From assembly GCF_002929335.1 (NCBI RefSeq), contig NZ_PJIL01000005.1, positions 62,001-126,000 on the forward strand: a stretch of DNA of 64,000 bases. The letters run 5' to 3'. Below are positions 16,281-25,428 of the stretch, one piece after another. Source of the DNA: Arthrobacter sp. Y81 (GTDB lineage: Bacteria; Actinomycetota; Actinomycetes; Actinomycetales; Micrococcaceae). A program made the translations under genes and the position numbers. Every line of letters begins with the position of its first letter. The stretch's first letter is position 1. Below the pieces are notes generated by a model. The model ran no database searches and was not told where the DNA came from. It worked only from the letters and a program-made list of their open reading frames with translations.

Positions 16281-17618
16281 ATGTGCCTTCACGACCACAC
16301 TTCCGCCCCGCAGCTGCCGGCCGACGTCCCGCGCCGCGGCATCCTGGCCGGCGCCGCCGCCCTCGCCGGGATCTCCGTCGCGAGCATCGCCGCCCAGATC
16401 GGCGGGGCCCCGGCAGCACACGCCGCGGAGCGCCCGTCCGTGCCCAACTACCCGGGCAGCCCCATCGCACACCCGCCGCTGATCATCGAGGGCGGCACCA
16501 TCGTGGATCCCAAGACCGGTGACGCCGTCGACGACGGCGTGCTGGTGCTCGACGGCGGCAAGGTCGCCGCCGTCGGAAGCCGGGACGCCACACGGAAGGC
16601 AGTCGCCGCCGTCGCCGGCCGCGCCCAAGTCCTCAACGCCACGGACCGCTGGGTGCTCCCCGGTCTCATCGACGTGCATGTCCACGCAAACGCGTTCGCC
16701 GATGCCCGCGCCATCCTGCAGGGCGGCGCGACCAGCGTCCGGAGCGGTTCGAGCAGCTACTACCAGGACGTCGCGCTGGCGGCACTCCCCGACTGGGCCC
16801 CCGGCGTCTCGCCCCGCATGCTTCCCGCAGGACTGTTCATCTCCCCGGAGCTGGGCGACTCCCTCCTCGCCGACCCCGACCTCGCGCCGCTGGCCACCCT
16901 CTCCGGGGGTGTCAAGGAGGCAACCGACCTCGCCTACCTGACCCGGGTCAACCTCAAGCGCGGCGCCGAAGTCATCAAGACCCGCGCCAATCCCCGCGCC
17001 GGGCTGCCTGAGCAGGATCCCCGCGAACTGGTCTACAACTACGAGCAGCTTTCCGCTGTGGTCAAGGCTGCCAAGGGCGCGGGCGTCCTGTGCCACGCCT
17101 ACAGCGCCGAAGGGATCGACGGCGCCGTCCGCGCCGGGGTGCGCAGCATCGAGCACGGCGTCTTCGTCACCGAGCAGACCATCGCCGAGATGGCCCGCCG
17201 CGGGACTTACTTCACGCCCACCATGGATGCCATCATCAGTATGGCGGCGTCCGCCAACCCGATCCTCGCCGCCCGCGGCAAGGAGTACACCCCGATTCTC
17301 CAGGCGGCCGTCCGTGCCGCGCAGGACGCCGGCGTGACGATTGTGGCCGGCACCGATTCCTTCGGGACCGACGTGACGCCGATCGGCACGGAAGCGCGCC
17401 TCCTCGCCGAGGCCGGGCTCTCCCCGCTGGAGGCATTGCGGTCGGCGACGGTCCACGCCGCCCGGCTGCTGGGCTGGAGCGAAACTGCGGGCCGGCTGGT
17501 GCGCGGTTCCTTCGCCGACGCCATCGTGGTGGACGCCGATCCCCTGGCGGACGCCTCCGCCCTGGAGAAAGTCAGCGTCGTCGTTGCCCAGGGAGCCATA
17601 GTCCGCAACGGGCTCTAA
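16281..17618 (+). CDS. Tat-exported amidohydrolase (imidazolonepropionase-like)
   Basis: The 445-residue protein has a twin-arginine-type leader (PRRGILAGAAALAG, then a hydrophobic stretch ending near AAHAAE). A metal-dependent amidohydrolase barrel follows. LPGLIDVHVHAN is the first metal motif. GVLCHAYSAEGI and IEHGVFV give the later His ligands, and IVAGTDSFG holds the final Asp. The small beta-sandwich is formed by IIEGGTIVDPKTGDAVDDGV and the end of the protein (RGSFADAIVVDADPL). It likely hydrolyses an amide, lactam or peptide-like compound outside the membrane. AAGGAG lies 6 bases before the ATG. Confidence 0.9.
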   Translation: MCLHDHTSAPQLPADVPRRGILAGAAALAGISVASIAAQIGGAPAAHAAERPSVPNYPGSPIAHPPLIIEGGTIVDPKTGDAVDDGVLVLDGGKVAAVGSRDATRKAVAAVAGRAQVLNATDRWVLPGLIDVHVHANAFADARAILQGGATSVRSGSSSYYQDVALAALPDWAPGVSPRMLPAGLFISPELGDSLLADPDLAPLATLSGGVKEATDLAYLTRVNLKRGAEVIKTRANPRAGLPEQDPRELVYNYEQLSAVVKAAKGAGVLCHAYSAEGIDGAVRAGVRSIEHGVFVTEQTIAEMARRGTYFTPTMDAIISMAASANPILAARGKEYTPILQAAVRAAQDAGVTIVAGTDSFGTDVTPIGTEARLLAEAGLSPLEALRSATVHAARLLGWSETAGRLVRGSFADAIVVDADPLADASALEKVSVVVAQGAIVRNGL

Positions 17619-17688
17619 GCGGACGCGTTGTCTTCCACCGGGCCAGGCCATACCGTGAAGGGACGGTAGCCGAGTTGCAGGTGCGGGC

Positions 17689-19338
17689 ATGGGAAGTACT
17701 TCGTGGGCAGCGCGCTGGTTCCTGTCGTGCCTCGTTGCGGGCGGCGTTCTTGCCGGCATAGCCGCCGGCACTCCTGCCGGCACTCCTGCCGGCGCTCCGG
17801 GCGGGTCCAGCCCGATGGCTGTCCCGGCCCGGGCGCCGGCAGCCGCCCCTGCAGCTCCGGACCAGGCGTATGAAGCGGTGGATGCCTTCCTCCGCGAGCA
17901 GATAGACGTCCTCGGGATTCCGGGCGCAGCCCTTGCCGTCGTCAGGGACGGCGTGCAGGTGCACTCCGCGGCGTTTGGCCGGGCCGATGACTCCGGCCGC
18001 GCCATGACCGCGCAGACGCCCGTGCTGCTGGCGTCCACCAGCAAGTCGCTCACTGCCATTGCCGTGATGCAGCAGGTTGAGGCCGGCCGGCTGCAGTTGG
18101 ATGAGCCGGTGCGGACCTACCTGCCGTGGTTTACCTTGAAGGACAACCGGTCGGCCTCAATCACGGTCCGTCATTTGCTCCATCAATCCAGCGGCATGGC
18201 CTCGGGGGACACCGCCTTCGAGGCTTCCGACGCAGAGGGCCCGGAGGCCATCGAGGAAGGTGTCCGCGCCCTGTCGGATTCCCCGCTGGCCGGAGAACCG
18301 GGCGAAGCTTTCCGGTACGCCAGTGCCAACTTCAATGTCCTGGGCCTCCTGGTCCAGACGGTCTCCGGCCAGCCGTTCGGGGCCTACATGGAGCAGCACG
18401 TTTTCGGGCCACTGGGCATGGCTCACAGCCATCCCACCCGGGCGGCTGCCCGTGAAGACAACATGGCGTCAGGCTATTCGCTGTGGTTCGGCGCATTCTG
18501 GCGCCAGACCGACGTTCCCGCACCTTCCACCGGCATGCCGTCCACCACCATGTACGCGTCGGCCGAGGACTTGGGCCATGAGCTGGTGGCCCTCCTGGGC
18601 GAAGGACGGTACGGCGACCGCAGCCTCCTCCAGCCGGAAAGCGTGCATGCCCTGCTCACGCCACGGGTCCGCGTGGACGGGTCCAAGGAGTATGCCATGG
18701 GGTGGTTCACCCGGCCGCTCTCGGAGTCAGCCGACGGCGACGTTGCCGTCCCGCGGGTCCTTGAGCATCAGGGGGAATGGGGAAACACTCATACGTTCAA
18801 GGCCATGGTTCCGGCTTCCGGCCTTGGCGTCGCCTTGGTGGTCAACGCCAACGACACCTCGGCTCCCTCACGGCTTAAGGCCCTGGACAGCAACGTCCTG
18901 CGGATTCTCCACGGGCAACCTCCGGCGCCGACGGTGGTCCAGGAGGACTGGCTGCAACGCCACAGCTGGGTGGTCTCGTTGGCACTGCTGCTGGCCGAAC
19001 TGCTGAGCCTGGCCCTGGCTCTCACCGTCCTGTTCCGGAAACGCGCTCCGGTCCGAAAACGCGCCCCGGCGCGAAAGCGGTGGTTCCTGCTGGCCTACGC
19101 CGTCACGGCGCTGGCCCTCGACGCGTTTGCGCTGTGGCTGTGCCTCATCTACGCGCCCAGCAGGTTCGAGACCAATCTGGCTGTCATCGTCCGCCAGTTC
19201 CCCGACGTCGGAATCTCGCTGGTGCCGGTGCTCGTGCTGGCCCTCATCTGGCCGCTCCCCCGGACTGTGCTGCTGCTCGCCGGGCTGTTTACCTCTCGTC
19301 CAGCTCCCGGCAGGCGGCAGTCCACGTCGCGTGCGTAG
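17689..19338 (+). CDS. Membrane-anchored serine hydrolase, class C beta-lactamase/PBP-like
   Basis: The 549-residue protein begins with a signal or anchor segment and a short Gly-Thr-Pro-Ala repeat (GTPAGTPAGAPGG). The hydrolase domain runs about 60-410. The SxxK motif is S116-T-S-K119 (LLASTSKSLTAIAV). A YxN-like YASANFN follows, and HQGEWGNTHTF takes the place of the KTG box. LLHQSSGMASG is also typical. Three or four membrane helices at 430-535 anchor the C-terminus. Members are esterases, peptidases or beta-lactamase relatives. Resistance cannot be inferred. The start is supported only weakly by AGGTG. Confidence 0.87.
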   Translation: MGSTSWAARWFLSCLVAGGVLAGIAAGTPAGTPAGAPGGSSPMAVPARAPAAAPAAPDQAYEAVDAFLREQIDVLGIPGAALAVVRDGVQVHSAAFGRADDSGRAMTAQTPVLLASTSKSLTAIAVMQQVEAGRLQLDEPVRTYLPWFTLKDNRSASITVRHLLHQSSGMASGDTAFEASDAEGPEAIEEGVRALSDSPLAGEPGEAFRYASANFNVLGLLVQTVSGQPFGAYMEQHVFGPLGMAHSHPTRAAAREDNMASGYSLWFGAFWRQTDVPAPSTGMPSTTMYASAEDLGHELVALLGEGRYGDRSLLQPESVHALLTPRVRVDGSKEYAMGWFTRPLSESADGDVAVPRVLEHQGEWGNTHTFKAMVPASGLGVALVVNANDTSAPSRLKALDSNVLRILHGQPPAPTVVQEDWLQRHSWVVSLALLLAELLSLALALTVLFRKRAPVRKRAPARKRWFLLAYAVTALALDAFALWLCLIYAPSRFETNLAVIVRQFPDVGISLVPVLVLALIWPLPRTVLLLAGLFTSRPAPGRRQSTSRA

Positions 19339-19391
19339 GGTGGACGGGTCGCCGGCGCACGGCCGGGGGCCTGTCATCCAGGAGGAACCAC

Positions 19392-20474
19392 ATGCGCACA
19401 GTCCTGACCGCCGCGGCCGCCGCCGTCCTCATCGCCTCGCTGGCGAGTCCCGCCGTCGCCGCACCTGTGACGGAAGCCGCCGTGCCGCCGTCGGACGCGT
19501 TGCAGTCGGAAGCGGTGCCGTCGTCGGACACCGCGCTCAAGACCAACGAACGCAACGGCTCTTTCGACCTGCAGTCCCACCGCGGCGGCCGCGGTGAGTG
19601 GACCGAGGAATCCCTGGCGGCGTTCGGCAACTCACTCAGGCTGGGCGTAATCACGCTGGAGCTGGACACGCACCTGACCGAGGACGGCAAGGTCATCGTC
19701 TGGCATGACGACACCATCCAGGCCAGCAAGTGCCTGGACACAGCACCGGCAACGCCGGGCGACGCCGAATACCCCTACGTGGGCCGCCGCGTGGCCGAAC
19801 TGACCCTGGCACAGGTCAAGACCCTCAACTGCGGTTACGCGCAGTTGCCCGGCTACCCGGAGCAGGACGTGATCGAAGGCAACCGGATCGCCGAGCTCAA
19901 GGACGTCTTCCAGCTGGCCAACGATTACGGTGCCGGGAAGGTCCGCTTCAACGTGGAGACCAAGGTGGAATCCAGCATGGTCGGCGGCGCCGGGATGGAA
20001 GCTCTCACCAAAGCCGCGGTCATCGAGATCTACAAGGCGGGCATGTCGGAGCGCACCAGCGTGCAGTCGTTCGACTGGTCCTCGCTGAACCTGACCAGGA
20101 AGATCGCCCCGCAGCTCCCCCTTGTGGCCCTGTCCAGCGGCGACGCCTGGCTCCAGGTGGGCCAGTCGGGCGCCAGCCCCAACCTTGGTGGCATCGATAT
20201 TGACGACTACGACGGTTCGCTCGCCAAGGTGGCGGCAGCCCAGGGGTACGACGTCGTCTCCCCCACGTTCCGCTCCGTCACCCCCGCGATGATCGCCGAA
20301 GCCCATCAGCAGGGCCTGCCGGTCATCCCGTGGACGGTGAACACCCCTGCGGACATGGCGCAGCTCATGGATCTCGGCGTGGACGGCATCATCACCGACT
20401 ACCCCACCCGCCTGCGCACGCTCATGGATCAGCGGGGACTGAAGCTGCCCAAGGCATACGCGCCTGGGGTTTAG
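19392..20474 (+). CDS. Exported glycerophosphodiester phosphodiesterase
   Basis: The 360-residue protein has a signal peptide (MRTVLTAAAAAVLIASLASPAVAAP). The GDPD barrel follows. LQSHRGGRGEWTEESLAAF has the catalytic His-Arg, ITLELDTHLTEDGKVIVWHDDTI carries the metal ligands and second His, and FNVETKVES adds the Glu-Lys. VSPTFRSVTPAMIAEAHQQGLPVIPWTVN is the usual late segment. It should hydrolyse glycerophosphodiesters (deacylated lipids, teichoic-acid parts) to glycerol-3-phosphate and an alcohol outside the cell. AGGAGG lies 6 bases before the ATG. An earlier in-frame reading overlaps the previous gene and is rejected. Confidence 0.92.
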   Translation: MRTVLTAAAAAVLIASLASPAVAAPVTEAAVPPSDALQSEAVPSSDTALKTNERNGSFDLQSHRGGRGEWTEESLAAFGNSLRLGVITLELDTHLTEDGKVIVWHDDTIQASKCLDTAPATPGDAEYPYVGRRVAELTLAQVKTLNCGYAQLPGYPEQDVIEGNRIAELKDVFQLANDYGAGKVRFNVETKVESSMVGGAGMEALTKAAVIEIYKAGMSERTSVQSFDWSSLNLTRKIAPQLPLVALSSGDAWLQVGQSGASPNLGGIDIDDYDGSLAKVAAAQGYDVVSPTFRSVTPAMIAEAHQQGLPVIPWTVNTPADMAQLMDLGVDGIITDYPTRLRTLMDQRGLKLPKAYAPGV

Positions 20475-20501
20475 TAGGAAGGCATTGGCAGCAAGCACGT
20501 A

Positions 20502-20536
20502 CGACGGCGGCCGTCCCTGCAGTGCGGTCGCCGTCG
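20502..20536 (+). terminator. Hairpin after the glycerophosphodiesterase gene
   Basis: CGACGGCG and CGCCGTCG form an exact 8-bp stem, extended by 4 weaker pairs, 28 bp after the stop. There is no T-run. Confidence 0.4.
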
Positions 20537-20583
20537 GGTACCGCGTCGGCGGGCCGGGCACCGCCGCACCGCTGGCACCGCTT

Positions 20584-20596
20584 AAATGTCAGACCC
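20584..20596 (+). promoter_or_regulatory. Leader element shared with the second DUF222 gene
   Basis: AAATGTCAGACCC lies exactly 18 bases before the DUF222 start codon. The same element (one base different) lies exactly 18 bases before the other DUF222 start, at 45626-45638. It contains an ATG opening a short out-of-frame peptide beginning MSDP in both cases. Confidence 0.5.
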
Positions 20597-20614
20597 TCGA
20601 GTCAAGCTGTGTGT

Positions 20615-22060
20615 ATGGAAAATGCAGCAGTAAGTGACGCCTTGGACGCCGTCGCGACGTCCGTTGCTGCTCTGTATCGCGTTGTCGACAGCGAACGCCT
20701 CAGCGAAGAGTCCTGCGCGGATCCTTTTCGGCAGCTGGCCGACCACTGCTTGGATGGGCTTACCGAGCTGGCCCGTCTGGACGCCCGGAGCGCGGCCCTC
20801 AAGGTTCAGCTGGCTGACACGTATGTCCAAGCGACCAAGGCCATGGCCTCCCCGGCGGTGTCGCCCCAGGAGCAATCTGCCGCGGAGATGGGCCTGGTTG
20901 CCGAAGTTGCCTGCGTCCTGACCGTCAGCGAAAGAACCGCGGGAGCATTCCTGGAGGAGACCCGGCAGCTCACCACGGCCCTGCCACTGACCTTGGCAGC
21001 CCTGCAGGCCGGGACCATTTCATGGCAGCACGCCCGGATCATGGTCGACGAAACCACTGATGTACCCCAGGCCGCGGCTGCTGCACTGGAAGCCCATTTT
21101 CTGGACCCTGACGCCGAGAATGCTGCGCGAGGCTGTCCGGCGGGGGACCTGGTGCCTTCCCGGTTCCGGGCAAAAGCACGCAATTGGCGGGAGCGGCACC
21201 ACCCCGTCAGCATCGAAAAGCGCCACGACACGAGCGTTCGGGACCGGCGACTGGAGTTCACCCCGGACCGCGACGGCATGGCCTGGCTCTCCGCTTACCT
21301 GCCCGCCGACAGTGCGGCCTCCATCTGGCAGCGCGCCACTGCGGCGGCACGGGATCTCCAAGGCCCATCCGAGCAACGGAACCTCTCCCAGCTCCGGGCC
21401 GACACCGCCGTTTCCTGGCTGCTCGCCGGCGTCGCCGAGGGTGTCCCGTCACCGAAGGCGCAGGTCCTGGTCACCGTGCCCGTGCTTTCGCTCCTGGGCG
21501 CCACCGAAGAACCCGCCGTCCTGGATGGCTACGGACCGATTCCGCCCAGTATGGCCCGCAGGCTCGTCGCAGACGGCGCCACGTCGTTCCACCGCGTACT
21601 GACCGACCCCTGGACCGGCGCACCACTGGAGATCGGACGCACCAGCTACCGCATCCCGGCGGCCATGCGCCAATGGCTGCGGCTCCGGGATGGCAAATGC
21701 CCCTTCCCCGGGTGCAGCAACCAATCCCTCGATACCGAGGCAGATCACGTCCTGGCCTGGCGCGACGGTGGCGCCACCGGGATCTCCAACCTCGGCCAGC
21801 CCTGCCGGAAGCATCACCGGCTCAAGCACACCACCGGTTGGACACCCATCGGCGCCAGCCGCGACGCACCGCCAGGCTGGGTGGCACCGTCAGGGCGCCG
21901 CTACGCCAGCGAAGGCTACGACTGGGAACCGCCCTGGATGCCCTACCCCGTGACAGGGTCTCCGGGCCTGCCTCACTCTGCCGAAGGGACGGAACACGTC
22001 ACGGATGCAGACCTGCCCGTTGATCCGCTGACCGAATGGGAGACGTTGATCGCCGCCTAG
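20615..22060 (+). CDS. DUF222 / HNH endonuclease domain protein (13E12-repeat type)
   Basis: The 481-residue protein has an N-terminal DUF222 helical region (to about residue 340) and a C-terminal HNH domain. The HNH core is RDGKCPFPGCSNQSLDTEADHVLAWRDGG, with Cys-Cys zinc ligands and DH, then GQPCRKHHRLKHT. Such genes are multicopy in Micrococcaceae and mycobacteria (REP13E12 family), where they behave as repeats. Nuclease activity is inferred from the fold only. The start at ATG 20615 has no Shine-Dalgarno sequence; a conserved leader lies upstream. It has no partner genes. Confidence 0.88.
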   Translation: MENAAVSDALDAVATSVAALYRVVDSERLSEESCADPFRQLADHCLDGLTELARLDARSAALKVQLADTYVQATKAMASPAVSPQEQSAAEMGLVAEVACVLTVSERTAGAFLEETRQLTTALPLTLAALQAGTISWQHARIMVDETTDVPQAAAAALEAHFLDPDAENAARGCPAGDLVPSRFRAKARNWRERHHPVSIEKRHDTSVRDRRLEFTPDRDGMAWLSAYLPADSAASIWQRATAAARDLQGPSEQRNLSQLRADTAVSWLLAGVAEGVPSPKAQVLVTVPVLSLLGATEEPAVLDGYGPIPPSMARRLVADGATSFHRVLTDPWTGAPLEIGRTSYRIPAAMRQWLRLRDGKCPFPGCSNQSLDTEADHVLAWRDGGATGISNLGQPCRKHHRLKHTTGWTPIGASRDAPPGWVAPSGRRYASEGYDWEPPWMPYPVTGSPGLPHSAEGTEHVTDADLPVDPLTEWETLIAA

Positions 22061-22157
22061 CTACTCCACATGCCGTCGCTACGGGGGGCGCCTAGTCGCT
22101 ACGGGGGCCCAGTTTTCAAGGCCAAGTGCGGTTGTTGGGCAGCCAGGTCCAGGCAAC

Positions 22158-22511
22158 TTACGCCCGGGCGTGCGGAGCCAGGGCCTCGCTGAGGAACTCG
22201 AGGTGCGCCGGCTTTGGGGCGGTGGTGCTGGCGGCGTACTCCGGGTGCTTGGTGAGGAACTTCTTGATGTACGGGCACACCGGCACAATGCTGATCCCGG
22301 CTCCCACCGTCTCATCCAGGGCCACGGTGGCCAGCTGGCCAGCCAGCCCCTGGCCGCCGTATTCCTCATTAATCACGGTGTGGTAGAAAATCCGCTGCGG
22401 TGCGTCACCGGCGTCGTACGTTTTGTACACGGCCTTGCCGATCACGTTGCCGGCAACAAGCACTTCAAAGCGCTCGCGGTCCGGGTTGTGGCGGATGGTG
22501 GCTTCAGTCAT
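22158..22511 (-). CDS. GNAT family N-acetyltransferase (YidJ/COG2388-type)
   Basis: The 117-residue protein belongs to the short GNAT group. FEVLVAGNVIGKAVYKTYDAGDAPQRIFYHTVINEEYGGQGLAGQLATVALDET contains the acetyl-CoA-binding GGQGLAG turn. IVPVCPYIKKFLTKHPEY is the signature ending of this small group. The natural substrate is unknown. AAGGAG 5 bases before the ATG fixes the start. The gene stands alone, divergent from DUF6457. Just upstream (on the plus strand side) at about 22075-22110 a 13-base GTCGCTACGGGGG run is repeated twice. Confidence 0.88.
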   Translation of the reverse strand: MTEATIRHNPDRERFEVLVAGNVIGKAVYKTYDAGDAPQRIFYHTVINEEYGGQGLAGQLATVALDETVGAGISIVPVCPYIKKFLTKHPEYAASTTAPKPAHLEFLSEALAPHARA

Positions 22512-22604
22512 CGGGATCTCCTTGATCGGGGCTTCTGCTACAGCCTAACCTCGGGGGAACTGCTGTTATTTCTGACAGCTGCTATTTCTGACTGAGGAGC
22601 AACG

Positions 22605-22934
22605 ATGGCCGTCAACGACAACGAAGCGCAGATCCTGGACCAATGGAGCCACCGGCTGGCCCAGGCGCTTCAGCTCCTGGACCTCGACTTTGACCGGGAA
22701 CTCATCCTGGACCTGGCCGGGGAATCCGCGCGCTCGGTGACCCACGCAGCCGCGCCAATCACCGCGCTGATGGTGGGCTACGCGGCCGGGCTAGCCGCCG
22801 GGACTGGCAGTGCCGGCTCCAAGGAATCGTCAGCCGCAGCGGTCGCACAGGCAGCGGGGGTGGCCTTGCAGCTGTGCGAGCACGGAGCCGACGGCGGTCC
22901 GGCCCGCAGCGGCTGGGCCGACACCGCCCAGTAA
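22605..22934 (+). CDS. DUF6457 domain protein (molybdopterin-associated small protein)
   Basis: The 109-residue helical protein matches the DUF6457 pattern (ILDQWSHRLAQALQLLDLDFDRELILDLAGESARSVTHAAAPITALMVGYAAGLAAG). This domain is often found fused to or beside MobA-type molybdenum cofactor proteins in actinobacteria. None is adjacent here, though an FdhF/YdeP molybdoenzyme lies 10 kb away. TGAGGAG lies 5 bases before the ATG. The family call rests on sequence pattern. Confidence 0.75.
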   Translation: MAVNDNEAQILDQWSHRLAQALQLLDLDFDRELILDLAGESARSVTHAAAPITALMVGYAAGLAAGTGSAGSKESSAAAVAQAAGVALQLCEHGADGGPARSGWADTAQ

Positions 22935-22983
22935 CACCCGGCCGGTAGGGTAATAACACCGCACCGACAGGAAGGCACCCAGT

Positions 22984-24180
22984 ATGCAGGTCCCCCTCTA
23001 TGTATGGATTCTGACCATTGTCGGCATTTTTGGCCTGCTGGCCTTCGACTTCTTCTTCCACGTCCGCAAGGCGCACTCCCCCAAGCTCAAGGAGTCGGCC
23101 ACGTGGTCCGCCATTTACGTGGGCCTTGCCCTCCTCTTCGGTATTGGCGTCCTGATATTCGGCGGCACCACCATGGGCACCGAGTACTTCGCCGGCTATG
23201 TCACCGAAAAGGCCCTGTCCGTGGACAACCTTTTCGTCTTCCTCATCATCATGTCCAGCTTCAGGGTCCCTCGGGCGGACCAGCAGAAAGTGCTCCTGTT
23301 CGGCATCGTGTTCTCGCTGATCGCCCGCACCGGCTTCATCTTCCTCGGCGCGGCCCTCATCAACAGCTTCGCCTGGGTGTTCTATATCTTCGGCCTCATC
23401 CTGCTGATCACCGCCGGCAACCTGCTCAAGCCCGATTCGCACGAGGAGGAAAGTGAGGGCTTCGTGGTCCGGCTCGCCCGGAAGTTGCTCCCGGCCTCGG
23501 AGCATTACGACGGCGACAAGCTCTTTACCGTGGAGAACGGCAAACGCGTCCTCACTCCCATGCTCCTGGTCATGGTGGCCATCGGCGGAACGGACATCCT
23601 CTTCGCGCTGGATTCCATCCCCGCCATCTTCGGCCTCACGCAGAACGTCTTCGTCGTGTTCACGGCCACGGCCTTCTCACTCATGGGCCTGCGGCAGCTG
23701 TTCTTCCTCATCGACGAACTGCTGGACCGCCTCATTTACCTGTCGTACGGCCTCGCCGCGATCCTCGGCTTCATCGGCGTCAAGCTCATCCTGCACGCGC
23801 TCCACGAGAACAACCTGCCGTTCATCAACGACGGGCAGCACGTGAATGTCCTGGAGATCAGCACCGGCCTCTCGCTGACCATCATTATCGGCGTGCTGGT
23901 GATCACGGTCCTGGCCTCGATCTACAGCCCCAAGGGCAAGGCCAAGAACATGGTCTCCGGCGCCAAGCGGCATGCCACCGAATACGTGGACCTGAATTAC
24001 GAGACGGGCATCGCGGAGCGTGAGGAGATTTTCAACAAGATGGTGCGCGAGGAGGCAGAGCTCAGGAAGCTCCCCGAGAAGTACAAGCGGCTCATCCGGA
24101 ACCAGACCGAGTTCATGGACCTGATCAAGCAAGCCCACGCCGAGCACGACGAAGCCCTGCACCGGGAAGGACGCGCGTAG
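22984..24180 (+). CDS. TerC family membrane protein (Alx/TerC-like)
   Basis: The 398-residue protein has about nine membrane segments and the TerC signatures: EYFAGYVTEKALSVDNLFVFLII, FAWVFYIFGLILLITAGNLL, and GGTDILFALDSIPAIFGLTQ, with acidic residues in helices that suit metal ion passage. TerC/Alx proteins act in metal (mainly manganese) efflux or metalation of secreted proteins, and tellurite tolerance. A polar, charged C-terminal tail of about 70 residues (KAKNMVSGAKRHATEYVDL onwards) is long for the family. AGGAAGG lies shortly upstream of the ATG. No manganese riboswitch is evident in the 49-bp leader. Confidence 0.93.
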   Translation: MQVPLYVWILTIVGIFGLLAFDFFFHVRKAHSPKLKESATWSAIYVGLALLFGIGVLIFGGTTMGTEYFAGYVTEKALSVDNLFVFLIIMSSFRVPRADQQKVLLFGIVFSLIARTGFIFLGAALINSFAWVFYIFGLILLITAGNLLKPDSHEEESEGFVVRLARKLLPASEHYDGDKLFTVENGKRVLTPMLLVMVAIGGTDILFALDSIPAIFGLTQNVFVVFTATAFSLMGLRQLFFLIDELLDRLIYLSYGLAAILGFIGVKLILHALHENNLPFINDGQHVNVLEISTGLSLTIIIGVLVITVLASIYSPKGKAKNMVSGAKRHATEYVDLNYETGIAEREEIFNKMVREEAELRKLPEKYKRLIRNQTEFMDLIKQAHAEHDEALHREGRA

Positions 24181-24251
24181 CACCGGGTCAGCCAGCCCGA
24201 CGCAACCCACCGGATCTCGACCGGCGGTGTCCCCTGTTCTACGCTTGAAGC

Positions 24252-25061
24252 ATGCCCCGCTTGAGCGTCAACGGCATTGACCTCTACTACGAAGAGCACG
24301 GCGAAGGCGTACCCGTCCTGGGCATACACGGGACGCCCAGCTCAGCTCTCCTGTGGGAAGACGCCGCCGTGGAACTGGGCAGGATCGGCCGGTGCATCAT
24401 CTACGACCGCAGGGGCTTCTACCGCAGCGGCCGCCCCGAGCCGTTCGACGCCGTTGGCCTGACAGAGCACGTGGACGATGCCGCCGCCCTCCTGGAAATC
24501 CTCCATGCTGCGCCGGCGGTGGTCATCGGACGCAGCACCGGCGGTGAAATCGCCCTCTACCTGGCCCACCGTTTTCCCGAACTCGTACAGGCACTTGTGC
24601 TGCTTGAGCCGGCGGTCTTCTGGATGGACCCCAAGGCCCTCGCGTGGGCAATGGAACTGCGGAAGTCAGTGCTCCACGCCGCCGCCAAGGATCCGTGGCG
24701 GGCCGCGGAAAGCGTCGTTCGTATTGCCCTTGGCGACCAGGCCTGGGAGGCTTTGCCGGCCACTTTCAAGGACATGTTCGCCGCCACCAGCCCGGCCGTC
24801 CTCGCGGAGATCAGGGGTGAAGGCCTGGACCTCAGCGAGAAGCAGGCAGAGCTGGGTGCCGAGGAACTCGGACAGCTGCGCCAGCCGACGCTGCTCGTTT
24901 CCGCCGAAGATTCGCCGGAGGTCCTCCGCCTGGTCAACGCGCGCCTGGCCGAGGCCCTGCCCCACTCCGAGAGCGAACTGGTCAGCGGCGGCCACTTGAT
25001 CAACCCGGCGCATCCGGCAGTGCTCGAGTTCGTCCGTCGCTTCGCGGCGGCGCGCGACTAA
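24252..25061 (+). CDS. Alpha/beta hydrolase
   Basis: The 269-residue protein is a full alpha/beta-hydrolase. The oxyanion turn is LGIHGTPSSA, the nucleophile elbow is VVIGRSTGGEIAL, the acid is likely in LVSAEDSPEV and the His is in VSGGHLINPAHP. IIYDRRGFYRSGRP is the usual strand before the elbow. It is cytosolic with no signal peptide. It could be an esterase, lactonase or haloalkane-type enzyme. No ribosome site is strong; ATG at 24252 is preferred by family length. It stands between TerC and a convergent acylphosphatase. Confidence 0.87.
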   Translation: MPRLSVNGIDLYYEEHGEGVPVLGIHGTPSSALLWEDAAVELGRIGRCIIYDRRGFYRSGRPEPFDAVGLTEHVDDAAALLEILHAAPAVVIGRSTGGEIALYLAHRFPELVQALVLLEPAVFWMDPKALAWAMELRKSVLHAAAKDPWRAAESVVRIALGDQAWEALPATFKDMFAATSPAVLAEIRGEGLDLSEKQAELGAEELGQLRQPTLLVSAEDSPEVLRLVNARLAEALPHSESELVSGGHLINPAHPAVLEFVRRFAAARD

Positions 25062-25084
25062 CGGCGTTCGATCAGTACACGTCC

Positions 25085-25390
25085 TCAGTACACGACGTCG
25101 AAGCTGCTGAACTCGCCTGTTGCCGCCGACACCGATTCATCAACGTGGTCCACGCGCCCCGGCGCGTCCCCGGACCTCAGCCAGCGGCGGAACTCCAGAA
25201 CCACCGCCTGGGGACCTTCGACGACGACGGCGACCGTACCGTCGTCGTCGTTCCTCACCGTTCCGGTCAGCGAGAGTTCCTCCGCCTTCCGCACGGTCCA
25301 GTACCGGAAGCCGACCGCCTGGACGATGCCCTGCACGCGGGCCTGCAAGCGGACGTCCGTGCCAGAGTCCTGATCTGCAGCATGAGCCAT
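25085..25390 (-). CDS. acyP: Acylphosphatase
   Basis: The 101-residue protein has the acylphosphatase signature RVQGIVQAVGFRYWTVRKAEELSLTGTVRNDDDGTVAVVVEG, with the catalytic Arg in GFRYW and the Asn in GTVRND. It hydrolyses acyl phosphates such as acetyl or 1,3-bisphosphoglycerate. It is slightly longer than the usual 90-98 residues because of an N-terminal extension (MAHAADQDSG). Neighbours give no pathway. It converges with the upstream hydrolase across 23 bp. Confidence 0.93.
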   Translation of the reverse strand: MAHAADQDSGTDVRLQARVQGIVQAVGFRYWTVRKAEELSLTGTVRNDDDGTVAVVVEGPQAVVLEFRRWLRSGDAPGRVDHVDESVSAATGEFSSFDVVY

Positions 25391-25428
25391 GGTTCCAATG
25401 TAGTGCGGGGACCGGGGGTTTCGCTCCC

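Noticed and set aside
17689..19338. Beta-lactamase giving antibiotic resistance
   Set aside because: The fold is class C-like, but the KTG box is replaced and a membrane domain is added. Resistance cannot be claimed.
19080..19391. N-terminal extension of the glycerophosphodiesterase frame
   Set aside because: It overlaps the serine hydrolase gene; a strong AGGAGG and signal peptide mark the start at 19392.
22935..22983. Manganese (yybP-ykoY) riboswitch before TerC
   Set aside because: The gap is only 49 bp and lacks the conserved loops.
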